NCBI GenBank assembly: GCA_964410105.1
Contig: CAYPFY010000016.1
Location: forward strand, 13,101 to 77,100
Source of the DNA: CAYPFY01 sp964410105
GTDB lineage: Bacteria; Bacteroidota; Ignavibacteria; UBA10030; SZUA-254
Direction: 5' to 3'
Length of the DNA stretch: 64,000 bases
Shown piece after piece: positions 9,901 to 18,008 of this stretch. The notes under the pieces are model-generated. The model was not told the DNA's origin. It ran no database searches and saw only the letters and a program-made list of their open reading frames with translations. The position numbers and the translations under genes were made by a program. The first letter of the stretch is position 1. Each line of letters begins with the position of its first letter.

Positions 9901-11522
9901 TGGGTCCCGTAGGTTTTGACCTTCGGCACCGCCTGGATGGCCGGAGAAAAAGTCGACGTGTTCCCAAGGGGATCTGTTGCCGTAGCAGTATAGTACTTTC
10001 CATTGGGTATCTGGCCTGAGAGGATTATTCTGAACGGGGCGTTCCCTGCGGCATCGGTCGCCACACTCAGGAATGCGAGGTAATCTTCCCCTCCCGCCTG
10101 AAATCCCGCGGAGTCGGGAACGCTGTTGCGGAAGAATTCAATGGTGTACACTGTGTTGGGGGTGCTCTTGAGTGTTCCCGAGATCTCTTCGACATCGCTC
10201 GAAACGTCCAATAACTCGGGGTAATTCTGAAGGTTGTTCGGCCCGGCGTCGGTGTCGAGCGTGTCGTTTGCCGGAATTGAGGTTCCTCCGAGGAGGTTGA
10301 TTCCAAGACGGCCGTTTTTGTAGATCTGGTTTTCGCTCATCAGGATGCCGGTTCCAGCGAACTCGAGGTCGATCCCGTCGAACGAATTATAGGCGATGAT
10401 ATTTCCAATTTCTTGTCCTCCTATGGTATCGTTAGACGAGGCGCTGACCGAGATGCCGCTGCCGTTGCCAAGGGGGCTAAGGCCGTCCGACTGTACGCCG
10501 ATAAAATTCCCGGCAACCACAATGCCCGACGCGCTGTCGCGGATGAGGATGCCTCCTGAAACGTTTCCCGAGATGAGATTGTCGCGTATGGAAATGTTAA
10601 CGGAATTATCCAGATCAATTCCCCACCCTCCGTTCGGGATTGCTCCCGTTCCCGTGGCATTTGTGCCGATGAAATTGTCAAGGACGGTGTTATTGATGGC
10701 AGCCGGGTATAAAAAGAGTATGCCCTCCACCGTGTTGCCCGAAACGATGTTTCGCTGCGCCAGAAATCCGCCGCCGATCTGATTGTCCTTGGCGGAGTTG
10801 GACACCCAGATTCCATAATAGTTGGGAGATGCCGACGTCCCGCCGATAGTGGTCCCGATGTAGTTTCCGGCGATCGTGTTGCTGTCACTCTCAATCCAAA
10901 GTCCTATGTCATCCTTGTTGCCGGATATGATGTTGCGCTCCGCTGCGTCGTTCGTGATGTCCGCGTTTGTGCCGATGATAGTGTTGTTAGCGCCCGGCGC
11001 GATCCGGATGCCGGCCGTGTGGTTCCACAGACTGTCAAATCCCGATCCGTCGTCGCCTATCTCATTTCCATATATCCAACAGTTACGAGCATTGATATAT
11101 ATTCCTGGTCCGCCGGCCTGGGCCGCATCGACGTTGAACCCGACGATGGCAAGACCCCGCACGATGACGTTCGGTGCCTGGATGTTGATGCCCTTTGCAG
11201 CGACCAGATTTGACCCGTCAATCTCGATGAGCGGAGGGCCCGTGTAGGAAACACCCCCCTGGCTCCATCCGTCGATGGTGACTCTTTCGGTGATTGCCGG
11301 CAGTCCCGAAGCGAGGACGATGCGGTGGACCCCACCACCGGCGATGGAAAACGCGATCACATCCGCGCCGACGATGGAGTCTGCGGCGATTATTGCCTGC
11401 CGCAACGAGCCCGGCCCCGCATTGTTTGTGTTTGTCACCGTAAATGTCGACGCAACCGCGAAGGAAGACGCCAGACTTGCAAAGATGATGAGGATCCAAA
11501 CGCAGATCAATGGCAATTTCAT
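6966..11522 (-). CDS. Large secreted multidomain protein: beta-helix, metzincin, VWA-like and T9SS sorting domain
   Basis: A 1518-residue predicted T9SS cargo. A signal peptide (residues 1-25) is followed by a right-handed beta-helix region (~30-430) that opens with FTVTNTNNAGPGSLRQAI, as in CSLREA/beta-helix surface proteins, with many N-x-I-x-G-N turns. Around residues 540-740 is a metalloprotease-like region with HEAGHFSGLGD (~676-686), the HExxHxxGxxD zinc motif of metzincins, then ESMG. Residues ~742-930 look like a von Willebrand A domain, but the MIDAS motif is degenerate (DGSSV instead of DxSxS). A W-x-L-V-S-x-P/GYW domain follows, also present in the product of 12620-14911. The end carries YPNPFNPSTTIRYSLP, the T9SS type A sorting domain. 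It is probably surface-attached or released; its substrate is unknown. Confidence 0.85.
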   Translation of the reverse strand: MKLPLICVWILIIFASLASSFAVASTFTVTNTNNAGPGSLRQAIIAADSIVGADVIAFSIAGGGVHRIVLASGLPAITERVTIDGWSQGGVSYTGPPLIEIDGSNLVAAKGINIQAPNVIVRGLAIVGFNVDAAQAGGPGIYINARNCWIYGNEIGDDGSGFDSLWNHTAGIRIAPGANNTIIGTNADITNDAAERNIISGNKDDIGLWIESDSNTIAGNYIGTTIGGTSASPNYYGIWVSNSAKDNQIGGGFLAQRNIVSGNTVEGILFLYPAAINNTVLDNFIGTNATGTGAIPNGGWGIDLDNSVNISIRDNLISGNVSGGILIRDSASGIVVAGNFIGVQSDGLSPLGNGSGISVSASSNDTIGGQEIGNIIAYNSFDGIDLEFAGTGILMSENQIYKNGRLGINLLGGTSIPANDTLDTDAGPNNLQNYPELLDVSSDVEEISGTLKSTPNTVYTIEFFRNSVPDSAGFQAGGEDYLAFLSVATDAAGNAPFRIILSGQIPNGKYYTATATDPLGNTSTFSPAIQAVPKVKTYGTHYVVNTTLSGIPLHWADGKAKFSTSSTIPFGFVTPIKTGLATWDSLPELQYTWAGQTSSSVWGGTPDSINNMVWLSSNWTSTTGADTDVIAVTRLRYNALNGELRDADIAFDGEYFTWTTLNDTSSLSMNVKNVTTHEAGHFSGLGDIYNPNETGYLESMGAGNGEVTMFGFIRHGEFKKQTLEPPDTAGIHYIYGNLLDAHMDVVLAFDGSSVFAATDGGFTPSKNASVELVQKMRVGDRIGVIRLPDTEAYPLTLISDQASRDAAASAIEALLPGGPSAIGSGLAASEAMLDGAPQLGTNGKAVILFSAGEEDTTPTASEQFPALRAAGTKVFTLGFEGSSGQQLCSSLADRTGGAYYLARDTTIGVIVDQIWNTLIGQETLADTVVSSNNIPGFPQPGIKWQGAVDAGIGGIEPGIKWQGSSFILTLLSPDSLVIDSALAASNSTDGIEFFSGPTYSFYRIKNPQAGTWTLVVQGRVFPASPEPVDLYINASTDVTMGVDFVKEVHGIGLPIDLKATVTQGGTTAGDEHVSGGTPVTDATVWADVIAPDTGVVQTIYLLHSHNGVYGGSFINTYKGGSYKFTLHASKSNTFHREATQTIFVPGQFTTSLNQRWDLVSVPVGLSDYRRSVVFPASVSQAFAYQGSYAAKDTLANGPGYWLKFSTNTSASVSGTFIIADTIPVAAGWNLVGSISASISQNSVGSIPNGIIASNFFAYNHGYVLADSIRPIRGHWVKASAPGKIILNAGSGPEKFSEIQAGLNTLQISDAAGNRQILYFGIKPAGIREGRCEMPPHAPEGAFDVRYVSNSMAEFFGAESRDHRILIQSARYPLVVAWAVVQDPHDASLMIGARRIGLNSSGSVQIQNPSEILALHLGTDGPMPKEFVLEQNYPNPFNPSTTIRYSLPVEARVTMTVYDLIGQKVRTLIDNERQEAGYRSVQFDAAGLASGMYFYRISAVSSIDAGSSFSNVRKFILLK

Positions 11523-11546
11523 TGAGAATCTCCTTAGATTCCAACC

Positions 11547-12068
11547 TTATCTGCCGGCCGCCGAAACATCTGACTTAAACTGGTCAAGGCTCATCACGCC
11601 CGATACCATTTTTTTGCCCGTGATTGAGTTCTTGTGGATGCTGACTTTTCCCTCTTCCCCGCCCACGATGCGGCAGTCGTCTCCCAGTCTGCGGGCAAAT
11701 ACTACTACCTCCTCATTTCTAGCAAAGCTTGCGATGTGAGTGTACTTCTCGCCTTCCCCTCCAACCTCACCCCCTGGATAGACCAGGGTTATCGATCCGC
11801 CCGATGTGGTTCCCTCGAGAAGTTCATCGACCCGGAGTGTCGCGCGTGTAGTGATCCGAGACCTGTCATTGCTCCACGCGGATTGGATGCCCGTGATGGT
11901 CCCGACCGCAACGATTTCAGCCCGTGAGGTGAGCTCGCGGGGTGTCAGCCGGGCGGGCCCTGCGGCGGAGCTGATACGTTCGGTCCTCGCACTTTTTGCG
12001 GGCTGCCCCCATCCCCGTCCCTGGATGATGACGGCGAAAAGAATGATTCCAAGCGCTATTTTTCGCAT
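11547..12068 (-). CDS. Secreted protein of unknown function
   Basis: A predicted exported protein of 173 residues. The frame runs further upstream, but the ATG at 12068 has GGAGGG about ten bases before it and begins a signal peptide (MRKIALGIILFAVIIQ...GWGQ), so it is the start chosen. The mature part contains LTPRELTSRAEIVAVGTIT, then strands with a VDELLEG...ITLVYPGGE pattern and FARNEEVVVFARR. This arrangement recalls small secreted beta-domain proteins in which an early segment states that a cost or signal is carried, but I do not recognise a named family with certainty. It lies 24 bases upstream of the large beta-helix/metzincin gene on the same strand, so the two are probably co-transcribed and it may help or accompany that cargo. 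Confidence 0.7.
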   Translation of the reverse strand: MRKIALGIILFAVIIQGRGWGQPAKSARTERISSAAGPARLTPRELTSRAEIVAVGTITGIQSAWSNDRSRITTRATLRVDELLEGTTSGGSITLVYPGGEVGGEGEKYTHIASFARNEEVVVFARRLGDDCRIVGGEEGKVSIHKNSITGKKMVSGVMSLDQFKSDVSAAGR

Positions 12069-12619
12069 GGGTATAGTCCCTCCATAGGGAAGTACTGCGT
12101 TATCAAAGAAATGTTTGTGGATCCCCTCAGATTTTGCAGGGACCTCTGAACCGCCTCCCACGAGGAGTGCGAAGCCGCCGGCCCTTTGGAATCCGTCCGC
12201 CGCAACCGTTCTTCTGCCTGGTTAAAGTACTTCCGCCCCCTATTTTCTGATGTGGATTCGCCGGAAAGTATTCGGAGCTCATGCGGCCTTTGGGACAGTA
12301 CGGTAGGACCAACGGGCTAAGACCGGATGAGCTTGATGCTGTCCCTATACTACTAAGTTCTCAGTTGAATGTCAATATTTTCTGCGTGTTGCGGGGGAGC
12401 ATTTTACCCGGTTTGCAGAGCGTGCAATTGAAGAGATGGTGAATTCTGTAAGGTGCCGGGTAGGAAAGATGTCAATGATCGCCTCCGTCATCGAGGGAAG
12501 GAGGATATGTTTCCATCGCTCCGGAATGTATTATTTCCTTTGCATTGCATGTCAGCCGTTTTCTCTATAGCTTTCATGCTATTCAATCGATCTCAACTCC
12601 GACGTTTTCACCAGGGGGT
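12069..12619. other. Intergenic region between divergent secreted-protein genes
   Basis: About 550 bases without a supported gene. It contains a good minus-strand promoter near 12347-12375, which would give a 5' leader of about 270 bases on the 11547-12068 transcript. An Arg-rich frame in the leader lacks any family signal and is not called. I saw no clear riboswitch or inverted repeat. Confidence 0.5.
12347..12375 (-). promoter_or_regulatory. Predicted sigma-70-type promoter
   Basis: Read on the minus strand: perfect TTGACA (12375-12370), 17-base spacer, TAGTAT (12352-12347). It points to the gene at 12068-11547 and the beta-helix/metzincin gene behind it, with a long leader. Confidence 0.55.
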
Positions 12620-14911
12620 ATGGTTCCGTCATTGTCCCGTTCAATGACGTTCGCCAGTTGTCTGCTTGGCGGACTTAGCATTTTGTGTGTCCTTCAATGT
12701 CCCCCCGTGGTTCGCGCAGCACCTCTTCGCGGCGTTCAATTCCAGGATTCGACAATTCGTCACTATGAATATGTCCTCACCGACGGGTGGATATATGTCT
12801 ACGATATCGACAATGATAATTCCCTTGTTAAATCAGTCGCCGTTCCCACCTCGTCCGGCGTCCGCGGGGCCGCCGTCTGCCCCGCCGATGGGATGATGTA
12901 TATCAGCTACGGCGGTATCGGTGGAAGCTCCGGGAACGGATCTCTCCTGCAATTTGATCTTTTAAACGACAGCGTCCGATGGAACCAGCATTACACCCAC
13001 GGCATCGATAATCATTCGATTGCCCTGGACGGAAAGACGATTTTCATGCCGAATGGCTCAATGTCGAGCGACGGCAGATGCTACATCGTCCGCACGACCG
13101 ACGGCGCCGAGATAGGCCAGATCGCTACTCCTTCCCGGGGAATTCATAATACTCTTCTCAGCCTCGACGGATCCGACCTCTATATGGGGGACAGGGATAT
13201 CAATAATCTCGGAAATGATTCGATTTATGTCGCACGGTCTTCCGATTATCATTTGATAAAATCTCTCGGGCTCATGCAAAGCGGAGTCCGCCCCTTCACG
13301 ATCAACGGGACTGAGACGTTTTTGTTTGTGAATGTGACCGGACTTCTGGGATTCCAGGTGGTCAATCTCGCAACTGGTCTTGTCGAGTACACAGTAGACC
13401 TGACGACCATGGGTTTCCCGAAAACGACCTGCGGATCGCTCTGTCCCAGTGCCCCCAGCCACGGGATCTCCCTCTCCCCCGATGAGTCGGAGCTCTATGT
13501 TCTCGATCAGCCCAACGGATTTGTCCATGTGTTTGATATCAGCCATATTTTCAGCGAAGCGCCACAAAAGGTGGCGGACATTCACCTTGTGCACGATCTC
13601 TATGGGAACGATTCGGCGTGCGCCCAGTCCTGCCAGAGGGAAGGCTGGCTCCACCATACAAGAGACGGCCACTTCGTCTATGTGGGGGACGCAGGGGACG
13701 TGATCAACACCGCGACGAGAAGCGTCGTCGGCTATCTGCCTCCACTGCGAAATACACGGAAGATGCTTGAGATCGATTGGCAGAACGGCGTCCCAGTGTT
13801 TACAACCTCCCGGAACGGCCTCGGTTATGTGACGACGGCCGCCGCTCCCCCTGTGCCTGTCCTCCCCCCCAACGGCGAGCCGAATCAACCCGATACGGTT
13901 ACCTGCGTCTGGAGATCGGTGTCCGACGCATCGTCATACCGTCTTCAACTCGCATCCGATAGCTCGTTTGCCTCCCCTCTTCTTGATGATTCGACCCTTT
14001 CGGATACGTCAATGCTGGTCCCATCGCTCAGCCTGATGTCAACGTACTTCTGGCGTATCCGGGCCGACTGGCATGGTCTTAAAACGTCCTGGTCCCCTGT
14101 CTACAGTTTCACAGTGAACATTTCACCCCACTGGATGCTTGTCTCGCTCTCACGAAGGGTGGCAGATGGTCGCGGGAGCACTCTTTTTCCCCGAGCATTA
14201 TCCCGTCCGTTCGGATACGATCCGCCTCAGGGTTATGTAATCCAGGATACGCTCCGCCCGGGATCAGGATACTGGGTGAGATTCGGGCCTGATCCTCTCC
14301 CGATGACCGGCGATTCGATTCTCGCCGATACGATCCCCGTCCATGCGGGATGGAATCTCATCGGTTCCATCAGTGTTCCCATTCCGGTTACATCCGTTAG
14401 TTCCGTCTCCCCGGGTCTCAGAATCTCAAATTTTTTTGGCTATAACGGACGGTATGTCGTTGCTCCTACGATCAGACCCGGGGCGGCTTACTGGGCCAAG
14501 ATGAGCGGGGATGGTGTCGTCGTGCTCTCGGGCAATTCATCTGCCGCGGACCCTGATGCCTTGTTTTCACCTTCGGAAACTCCGCCGCCTCCTCCGTTGC
14601 CCGGCTTTTCGGAATCCCCGAAAATCCCCCGGAATTTTGCCCTCCATGAATGTTTTCCTAATCCGTTCAATCCCTCCACAACTCTGAGGTACGAACTGCC
14701 CTTCGAGAGCAGGGTCAGCGTGACGATTTACAATCCGCTCGGCCAATTGATCGAGGTGCTCTCCGACCGTGTCGAGGATGCAGGTTATAAGGAAATAACG
14801 TGGACCGCACGAAATGCTCCTTCCGGAGTCTATGTCTGCAAACTGACGGCCGCCGGCATTCACGATAATGTCGGATTCTCTTCCGTCCGAAAGCTCCTCC
14901 TCGTGAGGTGA
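12620..14911 (+). CDS. Secreted beta-propeller protein with T9SS sorting domain
   Basis: A predicted T9SS cargo of 763 residues. The ATG at 12620 starts a signal peptide (hydrophobic core CLLGGLSILCVLQC, then VVRAA); the in-frame ATG at 12644 is an alternative. The first ~400 residues look like a YVTN/WD-type beta-propeller: repeated strands with SPDESELYVLD, DGKTIFMPNG and DGHFVYVGD. Next comes a fibronectin type III-like module (YRLQLASDSSF...YFWRIRADW). Then a W-M-L-V-S...GYW...AGWNLIGS domain, which is shared with the protein encoded at 6966-11522. The C-terminus has CFPNPFNPSTTLRYELP and a terminal RKLLLVR, a T9SS type A sorting domain. Cys pairs in the propeller fit an extracytoplasmic location. 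The ligand is unknown. Confidence 0.82.
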   Translation: MVPSLSRSMTFASCLLGGLSILCVLQCPPVVRAAPLRGVQFQDSTIRHYEYVLTDGWIYVYDIDNDNSLVKSVAVPTSSGVRGAAVCPADGMMYISYGGIGGSSGNGSLLQFDLLNDSVRWNQHYTHGIDNHSIALDGKTIFMPNGSMSSDGRCYIVRTTDGAEIGQIATPSRGIHNTLLSLDGSDLYMGDRDINNLGNDSIYVARSSDYHLIKSLGLMQSGVRPFTINGTETFLFVNVTGLLGFQVVNLATGLVEYTVDLTTMGFPKTTCGSLCPSAPSHGISLSPDESELYVLDQPNGFVHVFDISHIFSEAPQKVADIHLVHDLYGNDSACAQSCQREGWLHHTRDGHFVYVGDAGDVINTATRSVVGYLPPLRNTRKMLEIDWQNGVPVFTTSRNGLGYVTTAAAPPVPVLPPNGEPNQPDTVTCVWRSVSDASSYRLQLASDSSFASPLLDDSTLSDTSMLVPSLSLMSTYFWRIRADWHGLKTSWSPVYSFTVNISPHWMLVSLSRRVADGRGSTLFPRALSRPFGYDPPQGYVIQDTLRPGSGYWVRFGPDPLPMTGDSILADTIPVHAGWNLIGSISVPIPVTSVSSVSPGLRISNFFGYNGRYVVAPTIRPGAAYWAKMSGDGVVVLSGNSSAADPDALFSPSETPPPPPLPGFSESPKIPRNFALHECFPNPFNPSTTLRYELPFESRVSVTIYNPLGQLIEVLSDRVEDAGYKEITWTARNAPSGVYVCKLTAAGIHDNVGFSSVRKLLLVR

Positions 14912-14916
14912 CGCCG

Positions 14917-14941
14917 TCGAAGTGTTTCACTCGAGTTTTTT
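14917..14941 (+). terminator. Intrinsic terminator
   Basis: A short stem (TCGAAGTG pairing with CACTCGA around one bulged A, TTT loop) followed by AGTTTTTT. It begins six bases after the stop codon of the preceding gene. Confidence 0.65.
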
Positions 14942-15091
14942 ATCGCCTCAGCAGCCCCTAACGTAATCCCGATTATCCTTACACCGGTCGGTCTTCTGTT
15001 TGGCCGGTTGCATCTGTAGCCTGCGATCGCTATCATTATATGCAGCATGGTGATTGACAATCGATGATAGTAAATATCCCCTGAAACCCAA

Positions 15092-15274
15092 GTGAACCGG
15101 AGGTTCATCGGCATTTCCATCGCCATCGGCGCGGGAGTGGGCGCGGCGGTCGGTGTCGCTGCCCACGACATCGGCACGTGGCTCAGCGTCGGCGTTGCCG
15201 TCGGCTTCGCGCTCGGCGCCGGCCTGGATGCCCAGAGAAAACGCCGCCGGGACTCCACTCGGTCCGGATCGTAA
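15092..15274 (+). CDS. Small glycine-rich membrane protein
   Basis: A 60-residue protein starting at a GTG. It has two hydrophobic Gly/Ala-rich helices (GISIAIGAGVGAAVGVAAHD and SVGVAVGFALGAGLD) with small-xxx-small spacing like glycine-zipper proteins, then a basic tail (RKRRRDSTRSG). Small proteins of this design are common and mostly unnamed; they lie in the inner membrane and can oligomerise through the zipper. The high-quality two-helix pattern supports it as real despite its size. It stands alone, 180 bases after the terminated upstream gene and 68 bases before the outer-membrane receptor gene. No function can be assigned. Confidence 0.6.
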   Translation: MNRRFIGISIAIGAGVGAAVGVAAHDIGTWLSVGVAVGFALGAGLDAQRKRRRDSTRSGS

Positions 15275-15342
15275 GGCTTTCCAGACGGCGTAAAACTCCC
15301 CTGAACAAGAGTCCCTCCCCCCTCCGTGAAGAGTGATATTCC

Positions 15343-17769
15343 GTGCGTACCGCAAATCTCTCATTGACCAAAAGCCTGATTATATCTGCCCTGGCGCTCG
15401 TCCTGTCGTTCGATTGCGCCGCCCAGACGCAGATCACGGGATCGGTCAGGGACGCTTCGACTGATCGTGCTCTCGAGTTTGTGAATGTCACTCTCTTTTC
15501 CCTGCCCGATAGCGGGATCGTGTCAGGTCAGGTGAGCGATAAGGACGGGAAATTCGGGCTTAATAGAATTCGCTTCGGAAGATTCTTTGTGCGCTGTTCA
15601 TTGATCGGATACCGGGAAACCAGGACCTCCGCTTTCGCCATCGATTCCCTGCACTCGTACGTGTCGCTCGGAGCCATTTTCCTCCGTCCCACGCCTGTAA
15701 ACCTCGACGAGGTGATTGTCACCGGCGAGAAATCGCTCTTCAATCTGGGCATAGACCGGAAGGTGTATAATGTCGATCAGGACCTGATGAGCAAGGCGGG
15801 TTCCGCGAGTGAGCTGCTGCAGAATATTCCATCGGTGCAGGTCGATCTCGACGGGAATGTCAGCCTCCGGGGTTCCCCCAGCGTGCAGATCACCGTAAAC
15901 GGAAAATCCTCGACCCTGATGGATAAAAGCAGCGCCGTGGTGCTGCAGCAGATGCCCGCCAACACCATAGAGAGAATAGAGGTGATCACCAATCCGTCGG
16001 CAAAGTATAAACCCGAAGGGACCTCGGGGATCATTAATATAGTTTTGAAGAAAAATGCATCTCCCGGTCTTAATGGCAATATTACCGGTAATGCCGGAAA
16101 TAACGGGCGGTATAACGCCAATGTCACACTCAATGATAATCCGGGCGATGTGAATTTTTTCGTGAGCTACAGCATCAGGAAGGACAACCGGAACCGGGCA
16201 ACCTCCGATGTCCGCGCCCAGGCTGACTCGTCGTCGGCTCTTTCATTTTATAACGGGGATCTTCAGTCACTGGCCAGCCCCCTCTCCAATATCGGCGTGC
16301 TCGGCGTGGATTATCACCTCACCCCGGAGGATCAACTGGGCCTGTCCGGCGATTTTTATGTCAATACGTTTACACGTACAGACCATCTGGGTGTGCTCCT
16401 CCATGACAATGCATCGGTGACGACAGGGGAATATGTTCGTACGCGTGTCGACCCCGAGTATGAGAGGAATTTTGAAGGCACTGCGTACTTTGAGCATGAT
16501 TTTGCGGGGGAAGACCATAGAGTGCGGCTCGAACTCTACGGGTCGACATCACCGGAACAGGAGGATAACCATTACACGAATCTTTATCTTTTCCCCCAGA
16601 ATTCCACAACGTACGATAATACGCTGATAAAACAGAAGGGCACCCGGAAGCAGATTTCGCTCGAATACTCCGGCCCCCTTTCGGAGAAGACGACGATCGA
16701 GGCGGGCTATTCAGGGGACTTTCGGAACGATGATTTTGATTTTCGGGCGGCGTTTTTCGATCCGAACAGCCAGAGTTTTACCCCGGATACTCTTAAGACT
16801 AACCGGTTTCTCTACGAAGGGGATGTGAACGCGCTCTATGCCACCTGGAAACAATCCCTCGGGTCCTTCGGCTTCCAGGCAGGGCTGAGAGGGGAAATTG
16901 CCACAAATTCATCCCACCTCGTCACCCGGGATTCGGCCGTCTCCACCGAATACTCCAGCCTCTATCCATCGCTCCACCTTTCTTATTCGCTGAGCAGTTT
17001 TACAGAGCTGCAGCTGAGCTACAGCCGCCGCACGAACCGCCCCCATGGGGATGACTTAAATCCGTTTCCCGAATACCGGGACCCCAGAAATATTTCTTCC
17101 GGAAATCCCTATCTTCTTCCAGAATACATTCATTCGCTTGAGCTTGGCTGCCAGTTCCAGAACGATGTTTTCACGTTTGTCCCCGCCGTCTATTACCGCG
17201 CCACCTCCAATAAATTCACGTCTGTGATTCGCGCTCTCAATGACTCGACTCTCCTGACGACTCGCCAGAACCTCTCCAGAGATAAGTCGGGTGGAGTTGA
17301 GATGATTCTCTCGGTGAGCGCGGGGAGCGTTTTCACAGCGCATTGGAGCGCCAACGGTTTCTATGAGCAGATCGACGCCTCAAATCTCGGTTACAGCGGC
17401 AAAAAATCGACGACGACCTGGACGAGTAATCTGACGTTTAGCGTCAGCCCTATGGCCATGTCGAAGTTTCAGGTCAATTCCACATACAATGCATCCAGGC
17501 TCACGCCGCAAGGGAAATTCAGGCCGAGCTACGCCGTGAATATGGGTTTCAAACAGGAGTTGTTGGAGGGAAAGCTGTCACTCCTCGCCACGATCTCGGA
17601 TCTCTTCAGGACCCAGAAACGCCAGCTTGAGCTCACTACCCCCATCCTTAATCAGACGGTGATCAATACACGGGACTCCCGTGTTGCCTACCTCGGCCTG
17701 ACGTACCATTTCGGTTCCCCCCCGAAAAAATCGAAGGAAGAACAGTTGCACTACGAGAACGGAGACTGA
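15343..17769 (+). CDS. Outer-membrane beta-barrel receptor with carboxypeptidase-like and plug domains
   Basis: A TonB-dependent-receptor-like outer-membrane protein of 808 residues, starting at a GTG with a signal peptide ending near FDCAAQ. Residues ~28-115 form a CarboxypepD_reg-like domain (ITGSVRDASTDRALEFVNV). Residues ~115-235 resemble a TonB plug: DEVIVTGEKS, then a segment from SELLQNIPSVQ to LRGSPSVQITVNGKSS and a stretch around IERIEVITNPSAKYKPEGT. The rest is a long beta-barrel of the OMP_b-brl_3 type with alternating strands. Such proteins are typical of the Bacteroidota/Ignavibacteriota and either take up large substrates or act as signal transducers. There is no SusD partner next to it. 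The strands and spacing look intact. Confidence 0.88.
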   Translation: MRTANLSLTKSLIISALALVLSFDCAAQTQITGSVRDASTDRALEFVNVTLFSLPDSGIVSGQVSDKDGKFGLNRIRFGRFFVRCSLIGYRETRTSAFAIDSLHSYVSLGAIFLRPTPVNLDEVIVTGEKSLFNLGIDRKVYNVDQDLMSKAGSASELLQNIPSVQVDLDGNVSLRGSPSVQITVNGKSSTLMDKSSAVVLQQMPANTIERIEVITNPSAKYKPEGTSGIINIVLKKNASPGLNGNITGNAGNNGRYNANVTLNDNPGDVNFFVSYSIRKDNRNRATSDVRAQADSSSALSFYNGDLQSLASPLSNIGVLGVDYHLTPEDQLGLSGDFYVNTFTRTDHLGVLLHDNASVTTGEYVRTRVDPEYERNFEGTAYFEHDFAGEDHRVRLELYGSTSPEQEDNHYTNLYLFPQNSTTYDNTLIKQKGTRKQISLEYSGPLSEKTTIEAGYSGDFRNDDFDFRAAFFDPNSQSFTPDTLKTNRFLYEGDVNALYATWKQSLGSFGFQAGLRGEIATNSSHLVTRDSAVSTEYSSLYPSLHLSYSLSSFTELQLSYSRRTNRPHGDDLNPFPEYRDPRNISSGNPYLLPEYIHSLELGCQFQNDVFTFVPAVYYRATSNKFTSVIRALNDSTLLTTRQNLSRDKSGGVEMILSVSAGSVFTAHWSANGFYEQIDASNLGYSGKKSTTTWTSNLTFSVSPMAMSKFQVNSTYNASRLTPQGKFRPSYAVNMGFKQELLEGKLSLLATISDLFRTQKRQLELTTPILNQTVINTRDSRVAYLGLTYHFGSPPKKSKEEQLHYENGD

Positions 17770-18008
17770 AAATGGTATCTCGGCCAATGTCCGGCCGATT
17801 CGGCAGCAACGATCGAAGTTCAGATCGGGGTTGATTTTGTGGTGAGCATGTAACGCTGTCCTCCCCGACCTCTCCTCCTGGTAGGGTCGCACCCTTACCT
17901 GGCAGCCGAACCGGCTCCGGCCATTTTGAGGCGGAATTCGGTGGTTTTGGTGTGCCCTCACGCACCTGTCCGTTGCCGATATGGGGCGATTTGGCTAACT
18001 TCGCTTTC

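Noticed and set aside
12127..12312. Arg-rich 61-codon frame on the minus strand
   Set aside because: It starts with TTG, has no ribosome-binding site and low-complexity Arg/Gly sequence, and lies in the leader of another transcript.
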